Positions 13,401-24,804 of a DNA stretch of 64,000 nucleotides are shown here, in pieces. The position numbers were made by a program, and so were the translations under genes. The notes under the pieces are model-generated. The model was not told the DNA's origin. It saw only the letters and a program-made list of their open reading frames with translations, and did no database searches. The DNA is from Baylisascaris procyonis (Eukaryota; Nematoda; Chromadorea; Rhabditida; Ascarididae): contig JAZARR010000268.1 in assembly GCA_037389465.1 (NCBI GenBank), forward strand, positions 62,001-126,000, given 5' to 3'. How positions within the stretch are numbered: position 1 is the stretch's first letter; every line of letters starts with the position of its first letter.

Positions 13401-16400
13401 ATAATTACTCTTATTTTCTTCCCTTTGCGGCCTCCATTTTACGGGGCAGATTCGCCTTAAAAACATCGCAATGAGAATCTGGCATTCTTTTCATTAAAAA
13501 GCCTAATGACAATGTGGCAAGCATTCTTCCATGATAAAATCGGCCGTCTTCATTGGCATAGTTCACTGAGAAAGCTGTTGTCAATCCTTTCATAGCATTT
13601 GAAAATATACCTGAGATTCTTTCAAGAATCGAAATCTTAAGAACGTTTTAGAGAGATATTTTTTATAATATTGAGTTCCATTCCGATCCTATTTCTTAAA
13701 AACGTCAAAATCCATATGACTGGCAAAATTTTGCACTGGCTGGAATTTGTCCTTTTTTATCACGTTCTATGATCGCAATCGCCGCCGAATTAAGTAGAGA
13801 GGAGTCTAAAAACTACATTATTCTTATCATTTTCATCTAACGCATTATGCCAAACAGTAATCGATAGATGTTGGATGCGCAAGAGAGTTTTATTTACTTT
13901 CTACTGATGACGGCACCATTTTACAACTTAATCTTTTTATAAATAAAGCAGCTATTTTATAGTTATTGGTAAAGTTATGAGAACAATTTTTTTTAGTCCA
14001 TCCTCAAAATTAGACATGAAAAGGCCATGCTGTCCTTGCTGCAAAGAGAATTCGACACCTCCACAAGGTTGGCAAAGTTCGTTTATTTTTCGTCTTCAGC
14101 TATACGCCGCGAAGAACTTTAGAGAGAAATGAGGTTCGCCTGAGAAAAAAACAACGAAAATAATTCGAATTCAAGATGAAGTCGAGGCCTTATTTTTCCC
14201 ACTTTTAAACCTCAGTTTTGTTTGGGATTATTCGGGATAGATAAGTTATTTGTTTTTATTTTCCATGTGTAATTGATCAACAACATTTTCTCACTGATTT
14301 TTAAATTGAATGAAAGCCAGAAGTCATTGAAGAAGACTGCAACTTCAGATTCCTATTTCAAAGATAGTAGCTTATTCCTATTACATATTGATTTCAGTCT
14401 TGTTCTTTGGTCCTTTTGAAACTCTTCTGTGAGAATGACTATAATAAAATTTTTTAAACATTTCTCGCCGAATGTGGGATGCTAATAAATGAATTGCGTT
14501 GGTTTTACGGAGAAGAATATCAACATATAAAAGCGAATTGCAATATCTACTTGAAATTCGATTAATTCTACAGAAACTTTCGTTCAAAAATTTCGCCGAT
14601 ATGGAATAATATAGTTCATGACATGAATGGTAATTTCAAGAATTTCTAACTAAGAAAGAAATTCGAGGAAAGGCGCGAGATAACTTAACTGGGGGGAGGA
14701 GTTAGCACACAGTTTCTTGATATGTATGCAGAAATTTTTGTATAAAATTTGGCGGAAGGAAACGTTGGATGTTGCAAAAATACGCCAGCAATTCTCCAAA
14801 TAACAGTGAATTTTCGAAATAGAACTTTGATAAGTTTTAAAAATATTACACACCACTGCGACTGTGACGGAATTCTTGCCATAAACCAACAAGAGTGGCC
14901 AACTATTTACTGGATCGTATCAACCCTTAGACTGAAACGCTTAATAGAAAATATATCGGTTAGGCTGTTTGTTTGCATTTTTAGAAATCATTCAACAGAT
15001 TACTCATCGTAAGCTTACAGCTTTATTAGACAGAAGAGGCATTCGCGGTAGCCTTTTAGTTTTGATTGATGACTTTCTTGCATAATTAATCCCCAGGTTA
15101 TCATAATACTCTGAGACGAAATCCCCTTAAGACTATATCCCTTCGGACGTGTCCCAGAGCATCTTTTAAATCTTTTCATTGATGTCAGCACTGACTTTAG
15201 GCATTCTCATATATTTCGACAATTGCAAATTGTTTCTTTCTTCACAAAAAGGCAACCCATCTAAGGCATAATTACAGATAGATCTTTGTACGCTTTCCAT
15301 TTGGTTTGACAGAGTGCGCCTCAGTCAGCCTCTTTCTTTCCAATATTGCTGTTAATCTTGCAAAGTTCAAATTTGACCCTCTTCAATATTTAAATTTGAA
15401 TGCTAAATGAAAAAACTGACACCAGGCAATGGCAAATATCACTAATCGCGACTTGCTCATCGATTCTCATTGTGCTCATTAGTTAGAAAGGCAACCAATG
15501 CTATTGTTTTGATACTGCGATCTTTTAAAGCTCGAGGTGCTGCGTTTTTATGCAGATCTAGTATATATAAATGCCGTTTTAGTCAGATTACAGGTGTGTT
15601 TCTCATATTCGTGCCCTAAAGATAGCTACACTAATTGAGCCATTTCAACGAAATTTTGGAAAAAACTCCCAGTGTAGAATCAGGTTGACATATAAACGAA
15701 GATTAATTCGGTTCAGACCTGATTCACTGAGTGTAGACTTTTGAGATAAGATCTCTTTCTCCCATAGAAAAGCAAAAATATGTGGATTCCACAAATTTTC
15801 CACATTCTTCGCCAGCTGGTTGACCCGTTCTCGCAACTTGGAACTTTTATTGCCGCATTTCAGAATTGATTCAAAAACACTTCACTAATATAGAATGGCC
15901 ATCTATCGTATATGTTGCTTCCAGCTGCATTGATGTAAACACTTTTAGCCATCATATTCCACGTGTTGATCAAATGCATATAAATACGAATCAATGCAGA
16001 TCTGTTAAATGAAAAACGACAAGAAGCATTAGTCATATAGAATAACCACTGAGAGGAAAGCTTTATAATAGGTCGTGAGCAAAAAAAGAAGCCTCACTTG
16101 AAGACTTTGCTTAAGATAATACGGTATCTACCACCTACTCATCTTAGGATCACGACCTCAAGTAGATTTTTTGTGACAAATTTTTTGTGATCTCTTTCAG
16201 AACACAGAGTTTAAAGAGCATCATCCCTATTGAAAGTAATGAAACCAAAGTTAATGAATATGAATCCTTTCGAGGTGGCAACTATGTCAATCCAAAAGAT
16301 CCACGAAATCGGTCGCCAATGGTCCCGCCATCAAATGTGCAAGCGCCAGTCTTTGCGAAGCCTTTGCCACCTCTGCCCGCTGAACAAGCGAACATTCCGC

Positions 16401-19400
16401 TGTCACCAATATCAGGAGGATATGGTACTTCCTTCTATCCGCAGAATTGGCCAACTGCGAACAGCGGGGGCTACCTACTAATCGAGCAATACAACCCAAC
16501 AACGACCGGCTATTTTGTGCCCGTTTCTTCGCAAATTCCGCTCAACGGATACTTAATAGCAATCCTACCAGAGCAATGCTGCTTTTCACAACCTCGTAAG
16601 TGATACGGTAATTGCTTTACTTATGATTCAATATTATTGTACGGTACCAATTCAAGTGATGGGCAATAATTGTAGGAATAAATATTTCGCAGAAATCACT
16701 TCCAAAAAGGCAATTTTATTTTCTGTTTTTTGATAAGTTGATCAAATTGAGATAGGGGAAAATTTCTAGCAAAAGTGTTAGAGATAAGTTACTCCAAAAC
16801 AGATGTTTACTATTTGCACTACAAATATTTATTCAGCAAAGCATTTTGTAGCATAAGAAGATGGTTGTTTTGCATAAGGTATGCTGATTCGTCACCTGTT
16901 TCCACTTCCCGCATTTGCAAATTTGTTGTTTACCCAATTGGTGCGTGACGAAGCGTATTTTCCACAAGATTTATACAAAAAAAAATCGGCCGTTCAAAAG
17001 CGAAACTGCATTATGAACGTTATCTCATTGCTTTATTTCAAAATTAGCACGACATAAGTTTGGTGAGTTGAATACTTCAGAAGGCACGTATCTCATGATA
17101 TGCAAATCCTCTCACTGTAATAACCCTCAAATTTTTTGTTGTTCTCTCCTGTTGCACTTTCCCCTTCTGTCCTCTTACTCGAAGATTGCTTGAATTTCCC
17201 ATAACAGAACAAAACTTGCATTACGAACATTAATAAAGAAGCCTTTTCAACATTTTCAGCTGCATATTTTTTGTGCATTAAAGTTTCAACTTTCAAGCAA
17301 AAATAATACACCAATAAGCAGAAAAAAATGGAATCAACTACAATCAAAATCAACCATACAAACGATCCGTCTTCTTTTAGCGCTTTGTGGTCCTCTGATC
17401 ACATCAGCACTATGCTGTCCAACATTATTGCCGTCATGTTGTCCAACAGTTAGTCAACTTCGTTATTTCCTATTATTATTAGCGAAATTGCTCTAAATTC
17501 AATCAGGTGAGAGTCTTAATTGGTCGATCAATCTGCTGGATTTTGAAACTGATCATAAATAATCAATTCTCAGTTATTTCATTTTGGTCATTTGTGTTGT
17601 TGCCCTATCTTTCGATTTATCAATCGATATTACCTTATAGCAGATCCGAGGCGGCATAATTTTATACGCCTAGTTCAGATATATCTGATGCCTACAATTG
17701 CTGCGAGTTATGCTTAGAAGAGAAATCAAGTGGAGGAGAGTGCCATGGGGCTTCAACAATCTATGCCTTTGTCACGATAGAACGGATAACAATGAGTTTA
17801 TAGTAGAACAAAGGAAACTATTTTCAACCAAAGAAATTCATTTTTGACTTCTGTGCGATCAGTAGCGAAAAAATTTGATCTACGTGTCTTCAGGCGTTTA
17901 TGAGAGCGAATGATATTATCACCGTTTATTCCATAATGATAAAATCCAAGCAACAAATTCTACTTCACGTTGAATGTTAGGAATAGTAGCAAAATAGTGA
18001 AGTACGTTTCTCGTGCTGAAGATTATAACTAAATTTTATAGCCGTGGGCTACATAATTTCCTAATTGGAAACATCAAACGAACGCGCCGACAAATAGGCA
18101 GACAGACACATATATGCGCATACTCACTCGCACTCACATGTAAATGCGAAAATACATTATATTCACCATATTGCACGCATGCTATAAACGTTTACAAGGG
18201 AGCAATAAAAGAGTAATTTCAACAATGAATCAAACATCCCAAATGAGTTCCAAGCTTTCCCATAGATGGAAAATTCGAACAGTTAGTTCTTTTCAATGCA
18301 AACTTCTAAAGATGGCTGGCGATTGCGGGAACTTCTCAATGCAAATGTCAAAATTGGTACATCACACACCTTATTTGTTTGGTGAAGAACGATGTTTTTT
18401 GTAATCCGCAAGAAATCCAACATGCATATAATTTCCCTCCTTTCGCGGTCACCTTTATGTTTCCATGAAGACTTCAATTTTTAGCATTTTTGCATTTCAC
18501 ATTGAGCGTTATCAAACTTAAAGTACCAATCATCCTTTGTTGAATACTAGGTGGTGCATCAGCTGTTTTTTCTTTTATTGAATATCAGACATTAGTGAAA
18601 GCGTAACCGCGCATACACTTCGCAAAAAACGCATAAAGTGCGAGGTAATATGTCCGTTTGTATGTCTGTCTGCCTTCATATCCCTCTCTGTTTGGTCATT
18701 CCGACTGGGAAACTATTACAGTTATGCAATTTGATGGGCATAATGTATACTAGAGGGCGACATCTTATGACTACGTTGATCCATCAAATTTAAAAGAAGC
18801 CATGGATATTTCAGTTGGAAAAGGGGGTGTATACAATTCATACCGCTCAATTTTTTATTTTTCACCTGTCAGGCTGCGAAAAAAAAGAGTCTTCCATCGA
18901 GGATCTGTGCGAGCGGTTGGATTAGTGCATTACTCTGTACACAGCTTGTGAAAATAGTTGATAAAGTGGGCGGAATGAAGAATATGCGATGGACCAGCTT
19001 CTTTGACATTCTTCTCCACTAATTTTCTCCAATCTACAATATGAAGAAATGAACTTTGAAACATCGAAAATTAAAAACTGTTCGGTCATGCAATGAAACC
19101 ACTTTTAAGGGTGCTCTTGCTTGTGCAGCTAGAAGGAAACGCGAAATCATCGCTCATGATACGAAGGTTGGTCTTTCATTAATTAGCTGAAAACGTTGAA
19201 GAGATGGATATTTCGCACTTCGTATATCAAATGCATTAAATGCCTCTAACACTTACAAAATTTGCACAAATTATTTATAGCAGTGTGTTGCAAATCAGCG
19301 TGTAAATTTAATGTCGACAAATATGAAACGTTGATGAAAAATTTTTCCACGTAGAAAAATTTGAATAATTTTGCCAAAAACGCAGATATGTCATATCAGC

Positions 19401-21037
19401 CATATAAACCATCATTCCATATTACAGAGAAAAAGTTTTCAAAAACAAGGTGAATTCAGAATTATTGACTACAGCAAATTTCACTCATTTTATAATTAAT
19501 CTGTCATATTGCCGGGAACTTTTCATTTATTCTCGCAGAAAATGCTTCATAACATCTTTAATATGAAAGGATCTTTACAAGATAAACAAAATTCATTTTA
19601 ATTGCATAATACAATCCAATTTCAGTTTTAATAAATTGTTTTTCTCATTCATAGTTGCAGTTGAAAATGCGGTTGATTTTAAGGGCACAGATATTCCAAG
19701 TAACACCGAGTATTTGGGAAAGTTGTTCGTTCCTCACTCCTCCTCTGGCTGTCCAGAATGCTTGACTTATCAAACAAGCTTAATGTCAGGCATACTTCCT
19801 AATTCACTTTCTAATATGCTCTCCTCTTCCAAAGCGAAAAGGAAACGAAGACAGGTTAGTTAGAGGCTAGCTAAGTAGAATTACTCATGCTTTCGCTACA
19901 AGGAATCAACGTTGCTCTTTCACCCGTAGCTTAGCAAAGAATCAGGTGTTTTGGAAAACCTTTGAAAACGTGTAAGTCTTGCATGGTCTTATTTGCAAGT
20001 ATTTGGACTTACGCGCAAGATTCATTTTAGAAATACGGAAGTTGATAAATCACTGTTATTCATGTAAATTCTAGGAGAAAGTAGATTGCCATTCCTTGGA
20101 TGATTATCTGCGAAGAACATATAGATACAACGTTTTGTGAGTTTAAAAAAATTAATTTGGAATTCGTTTTGTTCACTTCCGTGCAATGCTGGAGTCAGAG
20201 TTAACGTTTGAATGCAACAAAAATTTTTTGTGAATTTAAAATTTAATTTTACACCGGTTAGATCGTAAGGACGATTCTGCGTAGAAGTTTCGCATGAGCG
20301 GAAAGATCAGTCTGAATAAGAATACGGTCATTCCACATACTTTAATATTTTTTAATAATTAGTTGGTCAGGTAAGCGAAATAAAAAGACACTTATCATAT
20401 GCTCGCATCGTTTTTCACATTTCGAGTTTCGTTAGAATAGCTAGCGCCTTTCGTGGCTTCTTTCGACTGATTTATCAGGCTGCACAATCCATTTTCTCTA
20501 AGCATTTCAAAGCATTTATGAATGCCCCCATATGTCAATGTGTACATTTATCACTGTTGTGTGTTCGTCTCTAAGAGTGGAAAAGCTAGCTGGTGAAGGT
20601 AAATTTTTAGCCCTCAGGAGATGGTTTTATTTATCGACTCAGCCATTAGACGAATAAGTGTGTTTCCACCTCGTCAAGGTGTTTCACCATTATTAAGTTT
20701 TATATTGTAGTATTATTAAACATTATTGCTTTAAAACAAGACTACATAGATATTTCAGCGTTAGGGTACAGCTTATTTTAGTAATCGTAACTTCCAACAA
20801 TTAATCAATACTCTATCATCATCGCGACAATTTGAAAACGGTTCATTTCAAGAGACTGCAAATTTTAAAATTGCTAAACCTTCTCTGGAAAAACTATCTC
20901 GAAAAATCAGAATTGTATAAATTGAAGCTTAGGTTCACGAGGAATATGGCTCGTCATTCGATTGTGATCCGAATTGCTGCGACTTCTCGAAATGCCACGC
21001 AATCAATCAACTTCAGCATGAAGTTCCCTTAAAATGA
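4832..21037 (+). CDS. Pro/Tyr/Gly-rich cysteine-containing protein, possibly secreted, with a basic cleavage site
   Basis: Joined by eye from exons 4832-4914, 7498-7530, 9917-10071, 11757-11944, 13056-13189, 13997-14067, (15097-15148, weak), 16201-16595, 19655-19854 and 20933-21037. Apart from the weak exon, every junction keeps phase: 2/1, 2/1, 1/2, 0/0, 2/1, then 1/2 and 0/0 at the end. The product is rich in Pro, Tyr, Gly and Ser (motifs YGGRDDGGYGSS, PPLPAEQ, GGYGTSFYPQNW), carries CCPCC, QCC, CPEC and CDPNCC cysteine clusters, and has a KAKRKRRQ basic stretch just before a 35-codon last exon. A short hydrophobic N-terminus could be a signal peptide. I do not recognise the family. Extracellular matrix, cuticle-related or propeptide roles are guesses from composition only. 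The start exon is less certain than the middle and 3' exons. Confidence 0.6.
7498..7530 (+). CDS. Micro-exon, Pro-rich gene
   Basis: A 33-base exon between a strong acceptor (TTTCTTTTTAG) and a strong donor (TCTG then GTAAGT). It encodes KKYGDRPWDF, and its two trailing bases complete a Trp codon with the first base of the exon at 9917. It is too short for a simple ORF scan; splice signals and phase are the evidence. Confidence 0.6.
9917..10071 (+). CDS. Exon with Gly/Ser/Tyr-rich segment, Pro-rich gene
   Basis: Acceptor TTCTTTTTTAG and donor ACAG/GTATAT. Encodes YEQRPAIPTHDNRF followed by a basic, His-rich stretch and a GYSSGSGSYGG low-complexity run. One base is left over and pairs with the exon at 11757 to give Asp. 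Confidence 0.7.
10450..10498. repeat. (AT)n microsatellite
   Basis: About 24 uninterrupted AT units inside an intron of the Pro-rich gene. Confidence 0.98.
11013..11627 (+). other. Long intronic ORF, probable repeat remnant
   Basis: A 204-codon open frame lies inside an intron, and the opposite strand is also open for about 110 codons. The composition is less AT-rich than its surroundings. A 7-bp inverted repeat (TTGGACC/GGTCCAA) sits at about 11154-11179. The translation shows no domain I recognise and the ORF conflicts with the spliced gene, so an old mobile element is the likeliest explanation. Confidence 0.35.
11757..11944 (+). CDS. Exon with Pro-rich and Glu-rich segment, Pro-rich gene
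   Basis: Acceptor TTTGCCTTTTAG. Encodes PPYVIEAYPPGALPIGKP, then a charged region ending in EEEQKE before GTAAAA. Phase 0 at the 3' end fits the next exon. The intron before it contains the AT microsatellite at about 10450 and the long ORF at 11013-11627. Confidence 0.7.
12197..12215. repeat. Poly-G tract
   Basis: An almost pure G run, interrupted by a single T, within an intron. Confidence 0.95.
13056..13189 (+). CDS. Charged/Pro-rich exon, Pro-rich gene
   Basis: Acceptor TTTCCTAATGCAG, donor AATTA/GTAAGG. Encodes WQKMEEERDKKTT, then PIPSPLPESTTQF and an acidic tail ending DNEPN. Two leftover bases make Tyr with the exon at 13997. Confidence 0.7.
13236..13346. repeat. Degenerate ~18-bp tandem repeat
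   Basis: About six decayed units sharing AATAGAATC plus a T/A-rich tail (for example AGAATAGAATCTTTAAAG and AATAGAATCGTTGAAACG). It lies immediately downstream of the exon ending at 13189. Confidence 0.6.
13997..14067 (+). CDS. Cysteine-cluster exon (CCPCC), Pro-rich gene
   Basis: Acceptor CAATTTTTTTTAG, donor CAAG/GTTGGC. In the phase set by the previous exon it reads PSSKLDMKRPCCPCCKENS, a striking double-Cys cluster, then TPPQ. The donor is not ideal. The exon ends in phase 1, which does not directly fit the exon at 16201, so at least one more exon lies between. Confidence 0.6.
15097..15148 (+). CDS. Weak candidate bridging exon, Pro-rich gene
   Basis: The acceptor TTAATCCCCAG and a mediocre donor (GGAC/GTGTCC) bound 52 bases encoding YHNTLRRNPLKTISLR in the phases needed to connect 14067 with 16201. 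Phase is the main support; another exon could do the same job. Confidence 0.25.
16201..16595 (+). CDS. Largest exon, Pro/Gly/Tyr-rich
   Basis: Acceptor TGATCTCTTTCAG, donor CCTC/GTAAGT, both strong. About 131 codons with KPLPPLPAEQ, SPISGGYGTSFYPQNWP and a CC pair near the end (EQCCFSQP). Tyr, Pro, Asn and Gly enrichment suggests an extended, low-order protein. A short overlapping ORF in another frame is a shadow. Confidence 0.8.
19655..19854 (+). CDS. Exon ending in a polybasic site, Pro-rich gene
   Basis: Acceptor TTCTCATTCATAG, donor ACAG/GTTAGT. Encodes ENAVDFKGTDIPSNTEY, a GCPEC cysteine pair, then SSSKAKRKRRQ at the exon end. The KRKRR run matches the general form of a proprotein convertase cleavage site. 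An alternative acceptor six bases downstream (GTTGCAG) would drop two residues. Confidence 0.75.
20933..21037 (+). CDS. Terminal exon with four-cysteine tail, Pro-rich gene
   Basis: Starts after GAAGCTTAG in phase 0, matching the previous exon, and runs 34 codons to a TGA. It encodes EEYGSSFDCDPNCCDFSKC, giving the spacing C-x3-CC-x4-C, and ends HEVPLK. A longer ORF in another frame (from about 20860) overlaps it, but its Leu/Lys/Arg-rich product does not match the style of the gene. The acceptor is only fair. Confidence 0.5.
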   Translation, partial: VHEEYGSSFDCDPNCCDFSKCHAINQLQHEVPLK

Positions 21038-24000
21038 AGCAGTGCTCAGTTTGCAATGCGGCATGCTTTAAAGCTTTCAATCTTTCGAAAGCACCTCTCG
21101 TCGTTCGAACTGCTCCTAAGACAAGAAAGATGATCTTATCTGTCTTATTTTATTATCTCACAATCTACTCTTCCAATCTCATTCTCGATGGGTGCACTAT
21201 TCGTTTCCTGTGTTTAATTCTCCAGTTTATGCCAACATATTGCCTTTTGCCTATCACACCCCTGTGGTCGTTTTGCTAATATCGTTCAACAAAATTAAAT
21301 CAAGTCGTGATAAAGGAATCTTCAATCTTCATGCTTTCAGAAGGAACGCTCACAACTATTTTATTACGAACCATGTTTTTAAGTAATTTGTGCAAAGAGA
21401 CATCTGAATGTAACACAGTATAATCCAACATCGAATGTTATTATCAACGAGAATATTTGTTAAACACATCTCATATTTCTTTCGCTTTCGTGCTCTCCGC
21501 CCCTCTGTTCCGCACTACTGCAGCTTGGAAATTTCACTACTTCCATAGTCACTTCGTGCATCACCTCCAAAGCAAATCGTTCGTCCATTAGCAACCAGAT
21601 GTTACAAAACTAATCGCACTTACATTAGGCAATGCATGTCACTGGGTTCGGCACAAATGCATTTTTTTGGCGTCAGCGGCAGCTACTACACCTAACAAAA
21701 TCTATTCAAAACGCAATGATATGCGAAAATCGTAACTTTTCGTAATTGCTAGGTTTCAAAATTATAGATCAAAAGAAAGAAAGATTTCTCGATTGAACAT
21801 GCAGTCACAACTTTGAAGCAACCAAAATGGCGCACATTTTACATAGCTAAGAAACATCCTCAACCGCTAAAACAATGTCAAAATCAATTCTTACATGTGA
21901 AGAGAACGTTGAATTGCACACAGAATCGATCAAATCACAGAAATTAAAAGGCAGCAGAATATACAGCAGTTGAAATACACAAATAAATAACCGAAAATAC
22001 ACCAAATCAATCATCAATCAATTGTTCAAACATGGCAAATAAAACAGCAGAACTCTGTGTAATCATACTACCGTCTAATCAAACATTTACAGATTTTAAA
22101 AATCACAACGCAATGATAACAATATTCTCGTACAAAACTGTGACACAGAATTTAAAACATAACACAGACTCCATATTATAACAGAACTTTCATTAGACAG
22201 GATAAAACAAAAAACTGAACCAGAAAAACAAGCCAACAAGTGCAATTCTTTCAACAGACGCATTACAACAAGCAACAGAATAGCCAGCTTTGCGGTGAAC
22301 AAATTTCAACAAAAACATTTCAGAAGAGCAACATAATGCAACAGTTGTTTTCAACTACCCACAGGAAACTTAAATATTCACAAGGTTTCAAAAATTTACA
22401 ACGACACTGTAAACGATGTGATTACTCAAGTTTTAACTCTAACAAGCGTGTCGAACAAGAAATCTCGAAAATAGTTCGAGCAGTCAAAGTGCGTCATGTC
22501 TCACCTCACTCTCCAACCTTGCCACCGGCTGCATCATCGCACGTCCTCGGCTCACACACTGTGCCTAATACCTGAGAAAATGAAATATCCGTTACTTCGT
22601 TTTTTATGAAAATATGCGACAACTTTTGAATAAAAATAGGACGTTGGCCGTTTATATTCTAAGCAAATAGCTTATTTACCAATGTAAACGATGAGCACAG
22701 ATTCGTAAGAGTTCGTTAACGGCACTGATCGATAAACGGCTTGAACCTCCTCAGATATTACCATACTGATTTTTAGTCAATCCGATAACGAAAAGGGAGA
22801 GATGTGGTAGGGAAGCAACAAGAGCTCCAGGCATATATTATGACATTTAAAAAAAGAAATTAGAGCTAATATTTTTCATATAAGTCTGCAACGCTTAGAG
22901 CTCCAGACAATGCTTTGCACGCCTCAATACACCCTACTTTAAGACGGCATGGACATGAAATCAGAACTGTTGAAATTAACCCGTTCTGTGGATGGTAAGC
23001 ACGTGAGGAAGTGTCTATGTTTTGAGGCTTCGTGGATTTCTGCATCACCAACAAGGACAACTGTACAACAAGCGCAGATTCGATGTAGAATCAAGGGTAA
23101 AATGGCTAAAAAAATGTTTTGGAAATAAACCCCAATGGGTAAACGAGCCAATTTTGAGCCAAGCTCCATCAAGGCAATATAATATAACAGATGCTTTAAT
23201 GCATTAAGTGACAGCAGATATTGAGGCCTACTGCCGACCACTCATTCCCCTACGATAGCGATGTATACGAGAGCAACGAATCACTGCCAAACACTCCTGC
23301 TCTTTGCAGATATAACAGGTAGCTAGTTGTGGCAATATGGCACTGACCACCACTTCTGGATAAGGGACATTAGCAATACAGCGCCGGTTTTGCAATGCTG
23401 GGCGATAGATATGCAGTGCGATTCACTGCCGCACATGAACGCTGTCTGGAACCGAATGGAAAAGGGTCAGAAAAGCTTGCGCGCTTGACAGTTGCAATAG
23501 ACTAATCTGAAGGAGTCAAAGTGAAGGAAAGAAGAGGGGAAGACAGCAACACCCTCACAAATCATCCTTGGTGTGGTGTTTGGAAGAGGGCCCCGCCATG
23601 TGGAATGATAAATTATACCCTCACGTGAGAAGCTTAAATTTTCAGAATCTCCCGCGGGGAGCGGGAAAGTTTCGGAGAGCGAGGGGGACCTCGCAAGGGT
23701 GGAAGGTTGGAAAATGCCCGGTTCTGTTATGAGATTTCTCACATCGTTCATGCTTTTGTGCTGTATCGTTTTCATGGGAAGTTGCAACACGAAAAATTTT
23801 CGAAATATCTTGGCTTATCTTTTGCAACTCGTTTGATATATAAATCGGTTGAAGACCAAGATGCATATTTTTGCCAAACACAGTTGCATGCTTTATCGAT
23901 GCAGATGGTAGCAAATTTAGGAACTACTTATAAAGAAAGAGTATTCGCTTCGTGGCTAACTGAGAGGAGACTGTGATAATGTTATGTTGTGTTGGAATAA

Positions 24001-24509
24001 GGAAATGTGATGAAGTCTATTTTCCTGTTCCAAAAGCATTGTTGGAAATGAGATAAGGAGCATTGCGCTTTTTTTACATATATGCGCTATGTAGTGAATT
24101 GTTAAGATTTAGCGTGCTTTAGTTTTCGGCACGTCATTTGTTCTTATTTTAGTATTCTTCTTTAATGATTGTATATTTGATTTGAGAATTTTGTCGATGG
24201 ATGATGGTGTGAGGATGTGCCTACAACCGTGACATCTTTATATGGAAATAAGCTTGCTAATCTCTCCTGTTAAATATTAAGAATTTTAACGAAACCGAGT
24301 GTGCCTAATGGAGGACGGAGACGTGATGGAGAATTCCTTTTTTTAGCTTGCGACCGCAGAATTCGCGATTTTTAACATCTCTCACAGAAATGACGAAAAC
24401 CACCGAGGCACCTGAGGGAGGCCTCGTGGACGGGGGATTGGTTGTAGCAAATCCCCGCGGGGTCGGGGTGTCCTTCGATTGTGGGCATCCGCGGTCCCAA
24501 ATTTATGAT
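21038..24509. other. Intergenic region between convergent genes
   Basis: Separates the 3' end of the plus-strand Pro-rich gene from the 3' end of the minus-strand PUF gene. I see no supported exon. The AT-rich part (21.4-22.9 kb) is low complexity. The 23.4-24.5 kb part is GC-richer and contains CCCGCGGGG-type palindromic modules (23650-23666 and 24453-24469). ORFs in 22.9-23.9 kb on both strands have no recognisable domain. Confidence 0.5.
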
Positions 24510-24804
24510 TCATCTTAATGCGAGGCCCCTGCGGGGAGGGAGGTGGCGACGAGCACCGAACAGTACTTCAGCGATGCTATTGGTTAAGCATACCTGGTTC
24601 AACGTGCCAACCAACTTTTTCCCGGAAGAAAGGTGGATGATGCTATCCTTGGCACGGATGATCCTACCAGCCAGCCGTTCAAACCATTCTGACAGACCGT
24701 CGCGCTTCTTCTCGCTGACAGCAATTGAAACGTCGAGCATCGTTTGAACAACGTAATTGCCATATCCATCCATCATCAGCACATCTAGCGCATCCTTACC
24801 ATGC
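24510..24804 (-). CDS. PUF terminal exon: last repeat and C-terminus
   Basis: Acceptor CTGTTTTGCAG. Encodes DVLMMDGYGNYVVQTMLDV, a capping helix region with IHLSSGKKLVGTL, and a short Arg-rich tail to a TGA at 24512-24510. The last ~15 residues (GARRHLPPRRGL) fall in a GC-rich palindromic segment and may come from a repeat. Confidence 0.85.

Noticed and set aside
20860..21032. Longer Leu/Lys/Arg-rich ORF overlapping the terminal exon of the Pro-rich gene
   Set aside because: Composition does not suit the gene, while the alternative frame gives EEYG and Cys motifs in correct phase; kept only as an alternative.
22866..23976. Overlapping ORFs on both strands
   Set aside because: Mutually incompatible frames with no domain; GC-rich repeat content probably explains the openness.
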